Assembly: GCA_030849075.1 (NCBI GenBank)
Contig: JASAOO010003499.1
Coordinates: 1-64,000, forward strand
DNA: 64,000 nt
Direction of reading: 5' to 3'
Source of the DNA: Zelonia costaricensis
Taxonomy: Eukaryota > Euglenozoa > Kinetoplastea > Trypanosomatida > Trypanosomatidae
This document shows positions 21,182 to 35,400 of this stretch, in pieces (the first letter of the stretch is position 1; the number at the start of each line of letters is the position of its first letter). The translations under genes and the position numbers were made by a program. The notes below the pieces were generated by a model. That model saw only the letters and a program-made list of their open reading frames with translations. It was not told where the DNA came from and did no database searches.

Positions 21182-22782
21182 CACGGTGATGGGGGAGAGA
21201 CGAGTGGTGTGCTGGACTGGACCAGAGCACCGACGACGAAGCCAAACAAGGACGAGAAGAAACGAAGAAGGTGGGACAGGTGGAGAGACGTGGTAAAGCA
21301 GCAGCAGCAGTAGACCGTAGGAGGCGGCGGAAAGAGAAGGGAGCGGGAAAGGGAGGTGAGGAGGACACCAAGAGGGTGGGGGTGGGGGGGGAGGTGGGGG
21401 GGCGGTGATGGACGACACCACACCAGCACGCGCCACGACAGCGATGCGCCGACGGCACACTATGAAAAAGAAGTCGGTGCGCACACGCCCACGCGCCAAA
21501 CAGAATCAACGAGGGAAGGGAAAACAAAAAGACAGGCTGAGCGAGGGGACGGTGAGCGATGGGGTGTCGATGTAGTTCGCGCGCGCACGCTCCGAACACA
21601 CGCCGGCGACGTCCACGTTCACGTCTTCCTACGTTACTCTGTCTTTTTTCTTTTATTCTTCTATCGCGCGGCTCCGCGGTGTATCGGCTTCGCTGTCGTC
21701 GTTGTGGGTACCACGGCTGCAGCGAATGCTGTTGCACGTCCTTCTGATGCCTTATGAGCGGCTTCAGTACCACTACCCCGCGCCGGCCGGTGCTGGCGAT
21801 GTTGCGACGTGGCTACAGCAGCGGGAGGGGGGGACGAGAGTGGGTGCGCCACAATGGCAGGCGTGTGGGGTCAACCAGAGCGATCCGCTGCGCTGCCACG
21901 CGACTGGAGCCGTGGTGGGCAGCTCACGCCGTTCCGGAGAGGAAGAGTTCGCGTATCTGAAAACAGAGAGAGTGAGCAAAGATCCAGGTCACACACACAC
22001 ACGCGCGCGCACAGGCAAGCTGCGGAAAGGGGGGAGGGGGTTTGGAGGGGCCCAGAGAGAAGACTAGAGAGAGAAGAGCCAAATAAAGCTAAACCAGAGA
22101 GGAGTTCTAGTAGACGCGTACACGAGCGCTGGCGATGTGTGAGTGTGCGTGTGTATGCGTGAATGGAGGGGGGGGGAGTTCGAATGCAGACGAGCGGTAT
22201 GACAGAGTTCGGGGTAGAGAGGGGGGAGGGAGGGGTGCGGAGCTGTAGTTGGCATTGGGGGAGGGGGGTGGAATGCTGCCGTACCGCAACGTGACCTCCC
22301 CCCCCCCCTGTCCTACCGCGGAGAGGTGCCAGCCAGTGACAGCGTGCAGGGGCGACACCAGGCGTCGCCATGTGTGTGCCACCGCCCCCCCCCCCGCCCC
22401 ATTTTTCTCACCTTGCACCGCCCCTGAAGCCCCCTTCTCAGCGACGCGGGGGGGCGGAGTGGGTTGGGGTGGGGGGGGGGAGGACCCTCCCGACAAAGGC
22501 GGAAGACAGAGGCACAGGAGGCTACACCGGAAAGGGCGGCCCAAACATGCGCGCATGGAGGACTGCACATGGGCCGATGCTGTGGTGGTGGCATCCTCCT
22601 CTCTGTCACGCTCACCTTCTCTCTTCTGTTGTTGCTCCTTGGCTGACCTTCGTTGTTGTTGGATTTCGATGAGCACCAACATGGCGCGTTGGTGGCCCCT
22701 GGTGCAGCTAAAGCAGGACGGTGCGCACGCGCGGGACGGGGGTGAGCTGAGCTGGAGCAACACCGAAACAAGGAGTCCGCCA

Positions 22783-22818
22783 GACACACACACACACACA
22801 CACAGGCACGCACGCACA
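22783..22818. repeat. (CA)n microsatellite
   Basis: CA tract changing to CACG units, in the dynein / kinase gap. Confidence 0.8.
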
Positions 22819-23444
22819 TACTTTACATCATTGCTAGTCTACAAGCGGGTGAGAGGGCGTAGAAGGAGGGGGGAAGGGGGGCAGAGGACGGCTCAGACCG
22901 AAGCATGTGTGCGTGCGTACGTGTGCGGAGATGTGTTTGTGTGGTTGGGTGTTGTACATCCAAGAGAGAAAGGATGGGGAGAGGGAGGAAGCGGGTGTGC
23001 GCGGGAAGGGGGGGAAGGGGTGGACGCCGTTGGCACGGCGCTGTAGGAGCACCGGACAAGAGCAGAAGATGACATCGAGTGCGGGGCGGAGTACGCTACA
23101 GCAAAACAGACAACCAAAAACAAGAAACACGGAGCATCACACCTCGTGCACACGCAGAGAGAGTGTGCGTGTGACAAGGGCGTTCTGCGCACACACGCTG
23201 ATGTAAAGCGAGAGAGAGAGCGTGGCAACGGAGTGGCGGCGCCACACGGGGGGCACACAGACGCGACACGCCCGCGATGCAAGAGGCGCAGTACACGAGG
23301 AAAGAAGAGAATGGGCAACACGGTCGAAGGCACTCAGACAGTCAACCACTACCACCGAAATTGTATCCACCGACTCGGCCAGAGCTCCGAGCAAAGGCTG
23401 CTCAGCACAAACACACGAGCACACGCTGAAAGAAAAAGAAGGCT

Positions 23445-26400
23445 CTAGTCATCCAAGGCACAGAGGGCGGCCACACCGCGCAGCGTCCAGTGGTCGCCTG
23501 GCACGCCGTCCAGCGAGGGCAAGCTCAGACTGGTGACGTAGTTGGTGGACACGCCGGTGGTCGACAGCGTGCCGGCGCGGGTGCGCACCTTGTACAAGGG
23601 GCACTCATACACCGGCGCCGCCGACGCGGGGGCTGCAGCGGCCTTGGCCTTGTCGCCGGCCGCCTCCTCGACGACGACGACGGGCTCGAAGTGGATGACG
23701 GGAAGCTCCACGGTGAGGGCGCCTGGCGCAGCCTCCACGAGACCGCCGCGCGCCGTGTCCCAGCCGCAGCCCTCGAGGTACAAGCCGTTCACGTACGCGC
23801 CCACCACCGGGGTGGGTGGCTCCGTCGCCGCGTCGCCGTCGTACGCGGCGTTGGCGGCCGCGACAGACGCGGCCTCGTCCGGGGCCAGGGCGCGGAAGTG
23901 GAGCTGCAGGGAGTCGATCGGGACCTGCAGCGCGCGGCTGCGGGCCTGCAGCAGTGCCGTGACGAAGCCCTGCGGGAAGAAGACGCCCGAGAGCCAGAAG
24001 CACGGCGGCTGGCCCGACGCACCCCAGCGGCGCACAAAGCTGACGCGGCGCAGGAGGTCCTCCATGTAGGAGCCGAGCGGGCGCAGACTGAGGTAGCCCA
24101 CCTGTGACCACAGCTCCGGCACCTGGTTGAAGGCGAGGCGCTGCATCATGAGCTCCAGCCGCGCCGTCACCACCACCTCGCCCTTCAGCGCACGGATCAG
24201 CTCCACCAGTGAGCTGCGCATGCGTGTCAGCAGCCGGTTGTAGAGGTCCGTCTCGTGCGACAGCAGCGTCTGCAGCGGGGCGGGATCGGCCACAAGGCCG
24301 TGCGGCGGCGGCGCCAACAGGCTGCCGGTCGGCGAGGAGGGCACGCTGAGCACAGCCTCCTTCCGGGGCAACAGCTCCGGCAGCTGGTCCAGCAACTTGC
24401 GCGCGACCGCTGCCACCGGGTGCTCCTCCGGCGCCTCCTCTGCCGCCGCCTCCTCCGTGTCGTTGGGGCTGCCGCTGCTGTCCCGCTTGCTCCCGCGGTG
24501 GGCTCCGGCACCGCCACCACCACCACCACTTGCACCAGCGCCACCAGCGTTCATCGCGACGAGTGCGTTGACGAGGCCGGTGGACAGCTGATGCTCAACG
24601 GAGAGCGTGGCGTTGTCGTGCAGGCCGAACCGCGTCGGCCCCTCGCTCGCCTCCTCCGCCTGCGCCGCATCGTCCGCGCCGCCACCGCCGAAGGCGAGCT
24701 CGGCGTGCTGCAGCAGCCCGATGTGGCTCAACCCCTCCGGTGGGAACGCTGGCGGCGCGATGGCGTCCTGCGCGGCGCCGCCGCCGTCGCCGCCCGCCCC
24801 CGCCGCACCGGTGGTGACGTCAAAGAAGCGCCGCGTGAGCACCTGCAGGCACCGCGTGTCCCACTCGTCCGTCACGCGCCCGCCGTAGTCGATGGTGCCG
24901 AGCATGTAGCACAGCTCCTCCGTCGGCAGGGACGCCGCCGCGGCACCGCTGCTGCGGCTCAGTGCGCCGCCGCGGGAGAGGGCGGTGCGCACCGTCGCGA
25001 GGCCGGCCACGAAGTCGGCCATGCCCCAGTCGTACGCGATGTTCCACCCCAGCGGGCGGTACCGCCGCCGCTCCATCACCGTGCCGTGGTAGAAGGCGAG
25101 GGTCCAGATAAGCCGCTGCAGCACTGGATGCGGCGCCGCACCGCCCACCAGGTCGGCGGCTGTCGGCGCCGACGTCGCGTTGAGAGTGCCGGCGAAGATG
25201 GAGATTTCGCTCCCGCCGTCGACCGCGTCGACGTCCGCCCCGCCCCCGGCGGCGACCCACGCGTCGGCAACCACCGCGCTGCGCAGCGTGTTGAGCACCT
25301 TGCCGCGCAGCCCCATCGGCGGCTCCTGCGTCAGCTTCAGTCCCGCCTGCAGCACCACCGGCGGGAAGCTCGGAGACGGGTTGCTCGTCAGCCAGAGCCG
25401 GAAGTCGGCGTGCACCTCGTTCGGGTTCATACTCTCGACGAGCTGCTGCAGCTGCGGCATCCACGAGGCGTAGACGTGGCAGTTCTGAAGGTACACCCAC
25501 GCCCCCTCCCGCTGTCCGTCCTGGATCATCTGCGTCGCGCGCTTGTCCTGGTCCTGGCCAAGCGACAGCATGTACTTGCGCGCGCCAAAGCCGTGCTCCT
25601 CCGCGAAGTTGACGAAGAGCGAGGTGGGGTCGGCGCCGGCCGACAAGATGAAGATGATCGGTGTCATCTTGGTGCTGTCCAGGAAGGCTTCCTCGAGGTC
25701 GAACGGCGGGGCCACGGTGTACCGCTGCCCGAGTGCGTCGACGACGAGCTCGGCTGCCATGTAGTGCAGCTTGTTCGGGCGCAGGACCTTGACGGCGATG
25801 GTGCGGTGCCAGCGAGACAGCGCCGCGAGGGACTCCGGCATGCGCGTCAGCACCTCGGCCCCGTACGTCGCCGTGAACCACGCCGTCCACGGTAGCGCGC
25901 CGGTGCCCTCCACAGTCGAGGGTGCCGACGCCGGTGCGGCGCCGTCCGAGAGCGAGGCGAGGAAGCTCTCCTGCACGGCGGCGAAGGCGGTGAGACCGCA
26001 CATTGCCCCGAAGTCCACCCACGTCCCGCTCGTCAGGTACCCAGGACGCCCCGCCGCGGCCGCGAAGGCCGGTGGGAGCGGCCGACCAGCGCCGCCGCGC
26101 AAGAAGAGGTCCCACTCCTCGGCTGTGATGTCGCCGGTGCTTCGCAGCAGCGTCGTCGTCAGCACAAAGCTGAAGAGCAGCTTGTGCGGCCCGAAGAGAC
26201 CGCGGCAGAGCACGCGGTAGCTCGTCCAGGTCACCTCCTCCACCAGCATCGCAACGCGAGCGTGCACCTCCTCCTCCGACATGGCCGCCGCCGCCTCTTC
26301 GTCTTCCTCTGCGAAGGCGGGGTTGGGCGCGCCAATCGCGCCGGCACCGCTGACGTTGCCGGGGCTCATGGTGTACGACTCGGGTGGCACAAGACTGACG

Positions 26401-29400
26401 TGGCGGCTGCGCCCCTCCCCCAGACTCAAGCTGGCGCGGCCGCCGGATGCCGCAGCCGCAGCAGCCGCGGCCCCGGTGGTGGACAGCACCGACGACTGCC
26501 GGTTCGACAGCTGCACAAGCTGCTGCAGGGCGCGGGAGGGCCGCGTGCCGACGAGGACGGACACGACGAGGTTCTTGAAGAAGGGGAGGGAGTACTCGTA
26601 CATGGGGTCCACCTTGGCCATCTGCGCAATGGCGCCGTAGAGCAGCGAGCCGCGCACGGCGAGCGGGCGGTACACGTCGCGGGTCGCGTTGATCGTCTTG
26701 TTCGTCTCCTCCACGGCAGCCAGCTCCACCGCGATCTTCTCGGACGTTGCCTTGGATGTCTGCAGGGCCTGGATGAGCTCCACGTTGTCCAGGACGTCGC
26801 CGGTCGCGTCGCTCAGCTGCTGCAGCACCTGCGCCTCCAGGGCCGAGATCTCCTCCCGGTTCGCCGCGATGGAGATGACGCAGCGGTCGCCGCGCTGCTG
26901 CAGCAGGGCCCGCTCGGAGCCGACGATGTCGGCCAGCAGCTGCTCCTCCAGGCCCTCGCGCGTCACGGTAAAGTCGATCACTGTCAGCTTCACCTGCAGC
27001 TCAGGCGTCAGAACGGGGTTCGCGAGCTTCGTGGTGATGTAGAGGTGGAAGCGGTCGTCGTACGTTACCTCGCGGTCGCCCAGGGTAACGACGTCGCGGC
27101 CGGCGACGCGGCGCACCTGCTTGAGCAGGATCGGGTCCAGGGCGGCGTCCAGGGTCTCCCCAACGTCCTCGAGCAGCACGGCCTGCCCCTTCTGCACGGC
27201 GTTCTCTATCTGCCGCATAAAGTTGGGGGTGGTCAGCTTCAGCTGCAGGAGGCCAGCGGCGCCGCTGCTGCGGCTGCGCTCGAGCTTGCGCACAAACGCG
27301 TTGGCCTGGCCCTGCGGATCGATCATGTAGCAGCACTGTGTCGTGCGGTGCAGAATCGTGGCGTTCTGGATCGAGTACGTGTCGCGCGGCAGCGACTGCA
27401 GCGCCCACTGCTGCACCGTGGCCTCCGCCTCGATGCTCTCGAGGGCGTAGGTGGGGTCGAAGGGGATGCCGAGCCGCGTGCACTGCGCGCGCCAGTGCGA
27501 CACAAGGTCCTCGCGGTAGTCCAGCGGGAATGGCCCGAGGTAGCCGACGCAGCCGGCCGCCAGTGCGGCCGTGCCCTCGACGCAGCCCAGCTGCTGCTCC
27601 AGCGTTACCAGCGCCGCCTCCCACCGCCCACGCTCGGAGGCGAGGCCGGAGATGAGCTGGTCCGCCCGCACGAGTCGGGCCATGGCGGTCTCGATCTGAC
27701 GCTGGAAGTCGTCGGCCTTCTGCTGCGCCGCGGCGGCCGCGGCCTGCAGGGCGGCGATGTGGTCCAGCACCTTCTGCAGCGCCACCTGCTTCGCCTCCAG
27801 CTCCCGCCGCGCCACCTCGACCTTCTTCTCCGCCTCCGCCAGCCGCGCCCGCTTCGGCGCGATTTCCTTTGCAACAAAGTAGTACTTGTACATGGCGTGC
27901 ACCCACATGCACATGGACCGGCACGGCAGCGACGTCTTCTCGATCACGTCCGGCACGAAGTCGGGGTCCTGCACAAAGACAGCGAGCTTGCGGATGCAGG
28001 CGGCGGTGATGGAGTCGCGCGGGTAGCCGGTGAGGCGGGAGATGAAGTCGAACTTGCCGAGACACACCTTCGCGCTCGGCCACCCCTCTTTTTCATTGAG
28101 CAGGACAAGCACCGCGTTCATCGTCTTCTCGACGTTGCTCGGTGGCGTCGTGAAGGTCTTGATCTCTTGAATGTCCTTGGCGCTGAGCGTCTCGAGCGCC
28201 TGCTCGGCCGCCTCGAGCGCGGGCAGCGCCTGCTGCAAGCCCTCCTCGCACTCCCGGCGGATCGACTCGGCCTCGTTCATCAGCGCCTGCGCCGCCGCCT
28301 CCTCCCGCGACTGCGCCTCCTTCATGTGGTCCGCCTCCTTCTGCTCGCCCGCCAGCGTCCTCTTCTGCTCCTCGACCTGCTTCGCCGCGGCGGCGAGGCC
28401 CGGCTGCATCTCGCGGATCTGCTGCTGCAGCACGCCGATGGTGGCGTTGGCCGAATCGAGCTTCTCGAGCCCGTTGCGGTAGCGGTTGGCGCTCGTCTGC
28501 AGGTCGTGCCGCAGCCGCCGGCCCATCGTCCGGTAGAGCGTGAGCACGGCCAGGTAGCTGGTCGGGGTCACGTGGGTGCGGCGCCGGTGCTGGGCAAGCA
28601 GCCGCTCCGCCGCGGCCTTGACGGTGGACTGCAGGAACACCATCAGCGCGGCAAGACGGTCCGTGTCTGGAGCCTGCACCTCCTGCTGCTGCTGCTGCCG
28701 TTGCTGCTCCGCGTGCGCCTCCGACAGCGTCGACTGCGCGACGGCACGCAGGGCGTCCTGCGGCCACTCCGAGAACCAGTCGATCGTGGTGCAGTTCACC
28801 AGCGCCGGGAACATGCGCAGTCGGTCACGGAACTCGCCGCTCATGGGCGACATGCACAGACACAGGTGGAAGCGCTCGCGGCACTGCGAGACGAAGAACT
28901 CGTAGACGCTGGCGCGGGTGTCGGGGCGGCCGGCGGAGAGGGTGGCCTCGCGGCAGCACCGCACAATCGTCTCCATGTCCTCCAGCCCCATCATCCCCGG
29001 CACCTCGCCGGTATTGAGAAGGTTGTTGATGTCCTCCAGCATCTCGCTGTGAACGAGCTGCGGGTCTGAGAGGAGGAAGACCACCTCCTTGCCCCGCGCC
29101 CCCGCGTCGAGCAGTACCTTGCGCACCTCGTCGCGGAACTCCACGATGCCGTAGTTGCGCGCAATGTGCACCGTCTGGACGTCCATGCCCATCATGAAGG
29201 CGGCGAGGCGGCAGAGCGAGGAGCGGCCGCTGCCACCCACGCCGACCAGCAGCGCGTGGCCGCGGGGCTGGCTGACGATGCGGCAGATGCGCGACAGGTG
29301 CTGCACCGCCTGCTCAAAGAAGACCAGATTCATCGCTGTCGGGCTCTGCGTGTTGTACTCGCTCAGGTGCTGCTGCGCGACGGCCTGCAGGGACTGCCCA

Positions 29401-32400
29401 CTGCCCTCGTGCCCAATGCGCTGGTAGTCGCGCTGCACCCACGCGCCGTAGAAGATGGAGGAGAGCTGCGCCGGCGTCGGGGGCTGCAGCGGCGGCAGCG
29501 GCGTCGTCGGCGATCCGCCGGGCGCCTGGCTGCTCCGGCCGTTGGCCGCGGCGTCGTCAGACCTGTCCCCCTCGCCGTCGCCAGCATCCGGTGCGGTGGT
29601 CGCCGCACCATCCGCATCACCGTCACCTCCAGCGGTCGCCGCAGCCGTGCTGTCCGTGCCGCTGCTGCAGAGGTGCTTCTCGATCACCTCGGCGCAGCAG
29701 CGCCACCACCAGCCGCGGTCTGTGTCGTCGATGAGGCGGTCGTGAAAGACGCGCGACGCCTCGTGACTCCACAAGTCGACGAGTGCCTGCGGGGTGGCGC
29801 AGTGCGCCGGCTTGATCTGCAGGATGCCCTGGAACACCTTGCTGACGTCGCGGAGGTTGAAGGTGCAGTGCGTCTTGTCCGGCGTCGGCAGGCACTCAAC
29901 CGCGATGCGGCGGTACGCCTCGAGGGTGCTGTCCACGACGGCGTCGGCCAGCGCGGCCACCTCGGCGCTGAAGTTGCGGGCGGTGAAGAAGCCCTTCAGG
30001 ATGGCGGAGAAGATTAACTTCATCGACGTCTCGGTCAGCTGCGGTGCGCAGAAGCAGAGCAGCTTTGACGTGAATCGCGGCGTCATCTCGTTCTTGCCAC
30101 CGCCCGGCTCGCCGCAACACGCGATCAGCATCGTCTGCACCACCTCCTTGAAGAAGAGCCGCTTGCGGTCGTAGAAACCGCCCTGCGTGATCATCTGTCG
30201 CAGCAGCTCCACCGGCGGCGCCGCCCCGTACTCCTCCAGCTGCGGCACGTTGCAGTCATCGATCACGGCGACCATCATCGTCTTGCTCGGCGGCGCGCCG
30301 AACTCGCGGTCGCCCTTGCGACGCGTCAGCTTCGCCTCGATCGTGCTCTGCAGCGCGTGGGCCGAGGTCTGGGCGGAGAGGGTGAAGCGGAAGGCCGCCG
30401 CGGAGCTTGTCGCGTCCTCGGTGCGGAGGGTCTGCAGGAGGAAGCTGTTCACCATCGACGACTTGCCCGTGCCGGTGAGACCGTTGAGCAGCATGTGGTG
30501 CTGCGTCTGCGTCGCGCTGCGCAGCAGAAACTGCATCACGGCGGTCTGCTCTGTCGGCACGAGGAGGTCGAAGTAGGCGACGCTGGCGTTGTAGTGGAAG
30601 GCCGGCACGAGGTCCGTCCAGCGCCGCCAGTCGCCGATTTCGAAGTCGAAGCCGAAGTCGAACACGCCCAGCCCGTGCGCCTCCGTGTTGTAGGGGAAGC
30701 TCAGCCGGTGCTCCCGGACGAGGGGCAGCATCGCGGCGGCGAAGCGGCCCCGCGTCGCCTCGGTCAGGTTGCCGCCAATGCCCCACGCGCAGCTCTGCAC
30801 AAAGAGCGCATCGAAGACGGACTCGCCGCGGACAAGCACGACAGCACGCGTAACGCGCGAGCTGCGGCGCCGTGACTGCCGCCGGGCGGCCGCCGCCACC
30901 ATGGTCGCGCTCATTTCCGACTCCGCCAGCGAGCTGCTCATTTTGGTGGACGCGCGCGCGTGCAGGGCGTGCGCCGTGACGTCGTCCTGCTGTTGCTGCG
31001 CCTGCTCCTGCCGGTCGACATCGATGGCGCCCTTAAGCTGCAGCACCGCCGCCTTCATTAGGTAGAAGAGGTTGAGGGCGAGCTGCGCGTTGCCGGTACC
31101 AATGTACTCCTTGCACTCCTCCCGCACGACGCGCAGCAGCGGGGGCAGCAGCACCTCGCACAGCTGCAGAAAGCGGTCGTGCCGCCACCGCACGCCGAGC
31201 TCCTGCGCGGCGGCCTGCGACAGGCTCTGCACCAGCGGCGACCACCCGTCGCCGACGCACTCCTCGTTCACGTAAACCATGCCGCAGCGCGACACCGTGG
31301 CCGGCGACGCGACGCGCAGGTCTTGCACCTCGAAGAGCAACGAGATCGTGTCGGGGATGCGGATTCGCTCGCCGTTGACGAGGCAAAGCATCTTGCTGTC
31401 GTCGAGCACCGTGTTCAAGTTCTCGATCCAGACGGCGTCGACGGGGCCGTCAAACACAACCCAGTGCCGCGCCGGGGCGCGCCGCTGCTGCTGCCCCGCC
31501 GCGCTTGGCCGCACCAGCTCTCGCACCATGGACGAGAAGACGCCGTCCTGCCACTCGCGCGTGAGCGGGTTGACGTCGCCGTAGAGCTCCGTCATCGAGA
31601 TCGCCTTTGGATTGCACACCGACGCGTGCGTGGCCGTGAAGTACGACTGGCACCGCGCATCGAACTCGCCAATCGTCTCCGCAATCTCGCGCCGCCGCTC
31701 CGCCGCGAAGCCACCACCGCCGCGGCCGCTCCGCATACTGCTGCGGCCGCTCATGCTGCTCAACTCCATTTTCTCCGAGGTCGCCGACGCCGCGGCGGCT
31801 GTCGCCGTAATGTCGAGCACCTCGCCCAGCCGCGTCAGCACCGTCGCGAGCGTGTCGCGCACGGTGGTCTTGCCTGTCATGGTGTTACCCACCAGCATGA
31901 GGCCGTGGCGTGTCATGAGGGTGTCGAAGAGCTGCTGCAGCTTGAACAGCAGGCCCTCTGTCGGCTGCAGCCGCACCGGGACTGCGGTGCCGGCGTCCCA
32001 GTCGGAGCCGGACGTCGCCGACGGTTGTGCAACGTCCTCGAGCAGGTACCCCTCGGCTTCGTCGCGAATCAGCTCGCTCACCGGCGCCGGCGCGACGTCG
32101 ACGATGGCTGGGAAGAAGTCGTGCAGCAGCGCCATGAAGAGGTGCCGATCGTCGACGAGGAACTTGGGCAGGTTGGCCTCGCGAATCGCGCGCACGAGAA
32201 GCAGCTCTTCGTCTGAGTCCGGGTCCGACCGCTTCAGCCGGCCCGCCAGCACAAGAATGGACTTGACAGCACGCATGCCAAAGTCGTAGTGGTCCTGCTT
32301 CGACAACTGCTGCGACGCCAGCGAGTAGAGCCGGATCATCTTCGCGGCGAGCACCTGCGCCTTGTTGTAGCCCTCCGCGTAGAACATGATCTCCGCAATG

Positions 32401-35400
32401 AGGGCGTAGTTTGGGATCATCATGCACACCGGGCGGAAGAGCGCCTTGAGGTTGTCGGGCAGCTCCGTGCGACCGGCGTAGCCGGGGTTCATCGTGATGA
32501 AGACGCCGAAGTTGGCGTGCAGCTTGATGTGGTGCCCCTCGAAGCGCATCGACGTCTGCTTCTGTGCAATGGCGGTCGTGATGTCGAGCATCTGCTGCGC
32601 CACGACTGAGAGCACCTCGAGCTCGATACGGTTGAACTCGTCGAAGCAGGCCCACGCGCCACCCTGGGCGAGGCCGGCGAACATCTGGCTCATCATGCGG
32701 TAGTCCAGGCCGTCGGAGCAGTTGAAGACGAGCACCGTGCGCGCCAGCGCTTTGCCGAGGTCCTTGACCGACTCCGTCTTGCCCGTCCCGGCAGGGCCCT
32801 GCGGTGCGGCGCCCTTCTGCATGTGCAGCGCAGCCGTGCACGTCAGAAAGGCGCGCTCCGTCAGGGGCGTGATGACGAGGCGGGGCTGGTTGCCAAGGTA
32901 CTCGTAGCCGTACGGCAGCTCCGCCGCGCCGTGCCGCACAAAGCAGTCGCTCGTCACCGTCGCCGCCGCGCTGGCCCGGTGGCTGGCGGTGGGCACGCCG
33001 TAGTAGAAGCGCAGCTGCTTTTGCCAGCCAAAGTCGAGCAACGAGCAGCACGGTTCTGTCGCGGCCGCCTCAGGGCTCGCACCGGCTAACTCCGCGCACA
33101 CGTCGCGGCAGTGCACGTCCACGACGATCAGGTTCGACACGACGGTGCGCTGCAGCGCTGTCAAGGGGTTCTTCACGAGCTCGACCGTCTGCAGAAGCTG
33201 CTGGCCAAACCGACCCTGGTACGACGGCCACGCCACCGCATCGCCGGAGCCGGCGCTGAGGATCACCTCCTCCACCTCGCTCGTCCACACGATCTGGTCT
33301 ACCGTCGTCACACACTGCGCCGGGTGCTCGAAAAACCAATCGGTGCGCCGCTCGACCGAGTAGGCGCGCAGGCACGCCGCCAGACGGTCGAACAGGGTCG
33401 ACCGCATCGCCCGCTCCACGTCGTTCAGCCAGCTCTCCACGTTGCCCATCACCTTCACGGGCTGCGAGAAGGGCACCTCCTCCCCCTCCGAGCTCCGCAT
33501 CGCCACAATCGTCTTCTCTTCCGCGAAAACGAGGGCCTTGATGTTGTCGAAGCACTTCTGCAGGTGCGGCTGCACCGCCAGCGGGTTTCGCGAGTCGGAC
33601 AGGATGGAGAGCAGCTCGTCGTTGGACAAAAAGTAGAAGCGCGGGAAGGCAACGCGCTTCGTCTCGAGGTAGTCGTCGATCTTCTTTTGAATGCTGTCGA
33701 GCTGCGCCGTGCACTTTTGCAGCTTTTTCAGCGTTTCGCCGTTGCCCTCGAGACACAGGGGCGCCATGTGTGGGTCCTCGAAGCAGCGCCGCATCAGCGA
33801 GCCGAAGAACCGGTCGGCAGAGGAGAAGAGAAGCGACTCGTCGGGGAGCTGGCGCTTGATGTCGTCGCTCGTGAAGATGAACTCCAGGTACATCCACGTC
33901 TTCTGTACGCCCACCCACTCCTCCAGCACGGCGTGGATAAGAGTGAGCTTCGCGTCCCACTCGGCCATCTCCGCCGCGAGCGGCGCAATGTACTTGGACG
34001 TCAAGCACGTCTGCACTACAATCTGCTGCTCCTCCAGCTCCTCGAGCGTCGCGTCCACGGCGTCGATGACGAACGCGTTCGAGCGCCCGGCGTAGGGGAC
34101 GACCACAAACTGGCATTCCGTCCAGTAGCTCTTCAGCTTGCCCAACTGCTGCTCGAGCTCGTAGACGCCGACGGCGCTCGACACAATTTCCCGCACAACC
34201 GTGGCGTGCTCGGTGGCCATCATGCCCGCCGCCTCCAGCGTGCGCAGCGTACGCTTCATGGACGGAACGGGTGGAATACTCGTATTTTGGAACAGCTTCG
34301 CCCAGTGCTCCTCCTTGAGCGCCGGATTGCACAGCTCCGTGTACATGGGCAAGTTTGCTTTTTCGACAGCGAGCGATTCGACAAGCTTCTCGGCCGTCGT
34401 ACCCGGCGTGGCCTTCTGTGCCTTGAAGGCGCGCTGAAAAAGCGCAATCGTGGTGTCCTTGAGCTCCTGTCCGTCGATTTCCTCCACCGTTTGCACGTCC
34501 AGCCGACGCTGCAATTCCGTAGCCTCCTTGTGGGTATTCCAAAGCTCCATGAACTTGCGCAATTCGTCCTCGACGACGCCGATTTCAGTCCAGTCAAACG
34601 TCGGAACGTCCAGCACGTCGGCGTACGAGTCGAGCTGCTTCGCCTCGCGATTGGTGCGGACCAGACCGTTCTGTAGTGCCTCCAGTTTCTGAGTGACAGG
34701 GGCACCAAAGTCGTCTTCACGCTCGTTGCTGTACTCGGTGACCAGCCGCTGCTTTGTGAGCTGCACCGACGTAATAACGCGCTTGTGCTCTGCCGCCAGC
34801 ATCTCCTTGACCTTTGTGTGATTCACGGCGTAGAAGTCGCTGGCGTCGACAATAGCGCCCTGGAACGTGCTGCGCAACACTGCCGTGAAGTCCTCGCTGT
34901 TGCTGACGCCGCCGCCGCCGCCGCCGCCGCTGCTGCTGCTGCCGGAGTTGGTTTTTTCGCGCAATTCGTTCTGCAGGCGCTGCAGATTCTGCAAATCGGA
35001 CACATCGTTGGTGAATGTCTCAAAAACGGCGCTCGAGTCCTGCAGGTCGAGATACCACTTAATAAATGCGTCCAGCGCGAGCTCAGGTAAACGCAACTTG
35101 TCCACCCACAAGTCGCACCGCTCCTTCAGATGCCCGAAATTGAGCTTGATCAGCCGGCCCAGAATTGCCTCAATTTCGGCCACCACCGTGCGCAGTCGCG
35201 AGAGCATTTTTTGTAGAATGGTGTCGCACTCAACCACGATGGTACCGTATGTCCGGTTCGCCAGCTTCGTAATTTCGCCCTGCGCCTTGAAGGCCCGCGC
35301 TGCGAAGCCGCGAACCTCTGTTTCCTTGATCACGTCCAGCAGCGAGTCCGCCGCTATCAGCATCGTCTCCCAGCGCGCCGATATATCACGCCACTCCGCC

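Larger units (their letters stand above)
20401..23444. other. Intergenic region (no gene seen)
   Basis: About 3.0 kb between the dynein stop and the kinase start. It contains GT repeats at 20541-20562, CA repeats at 21135-21181 and 22783-22818, and several G-runs. The stretch 21600-21960 is less repetitive than its surroundings, but no open frame in it resembles a protein family. Confidence 0.6.

Noticed and set aside
22174..22186. GAGTTCGAATGCAG resembling a tRNA B box
   Set aside because: One key C is missing and no cloverleaf can be drawn around it.
26184..29069. 961-codon plus-strand open frame inside the dynein gene, and the similar frame 24255-25895
   Set aside because: Both are antisense to a clear dynein heavy chain. 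Their Arg/His/Leu/Val-rich translations are the mirror of GC-rich codons and match no family.
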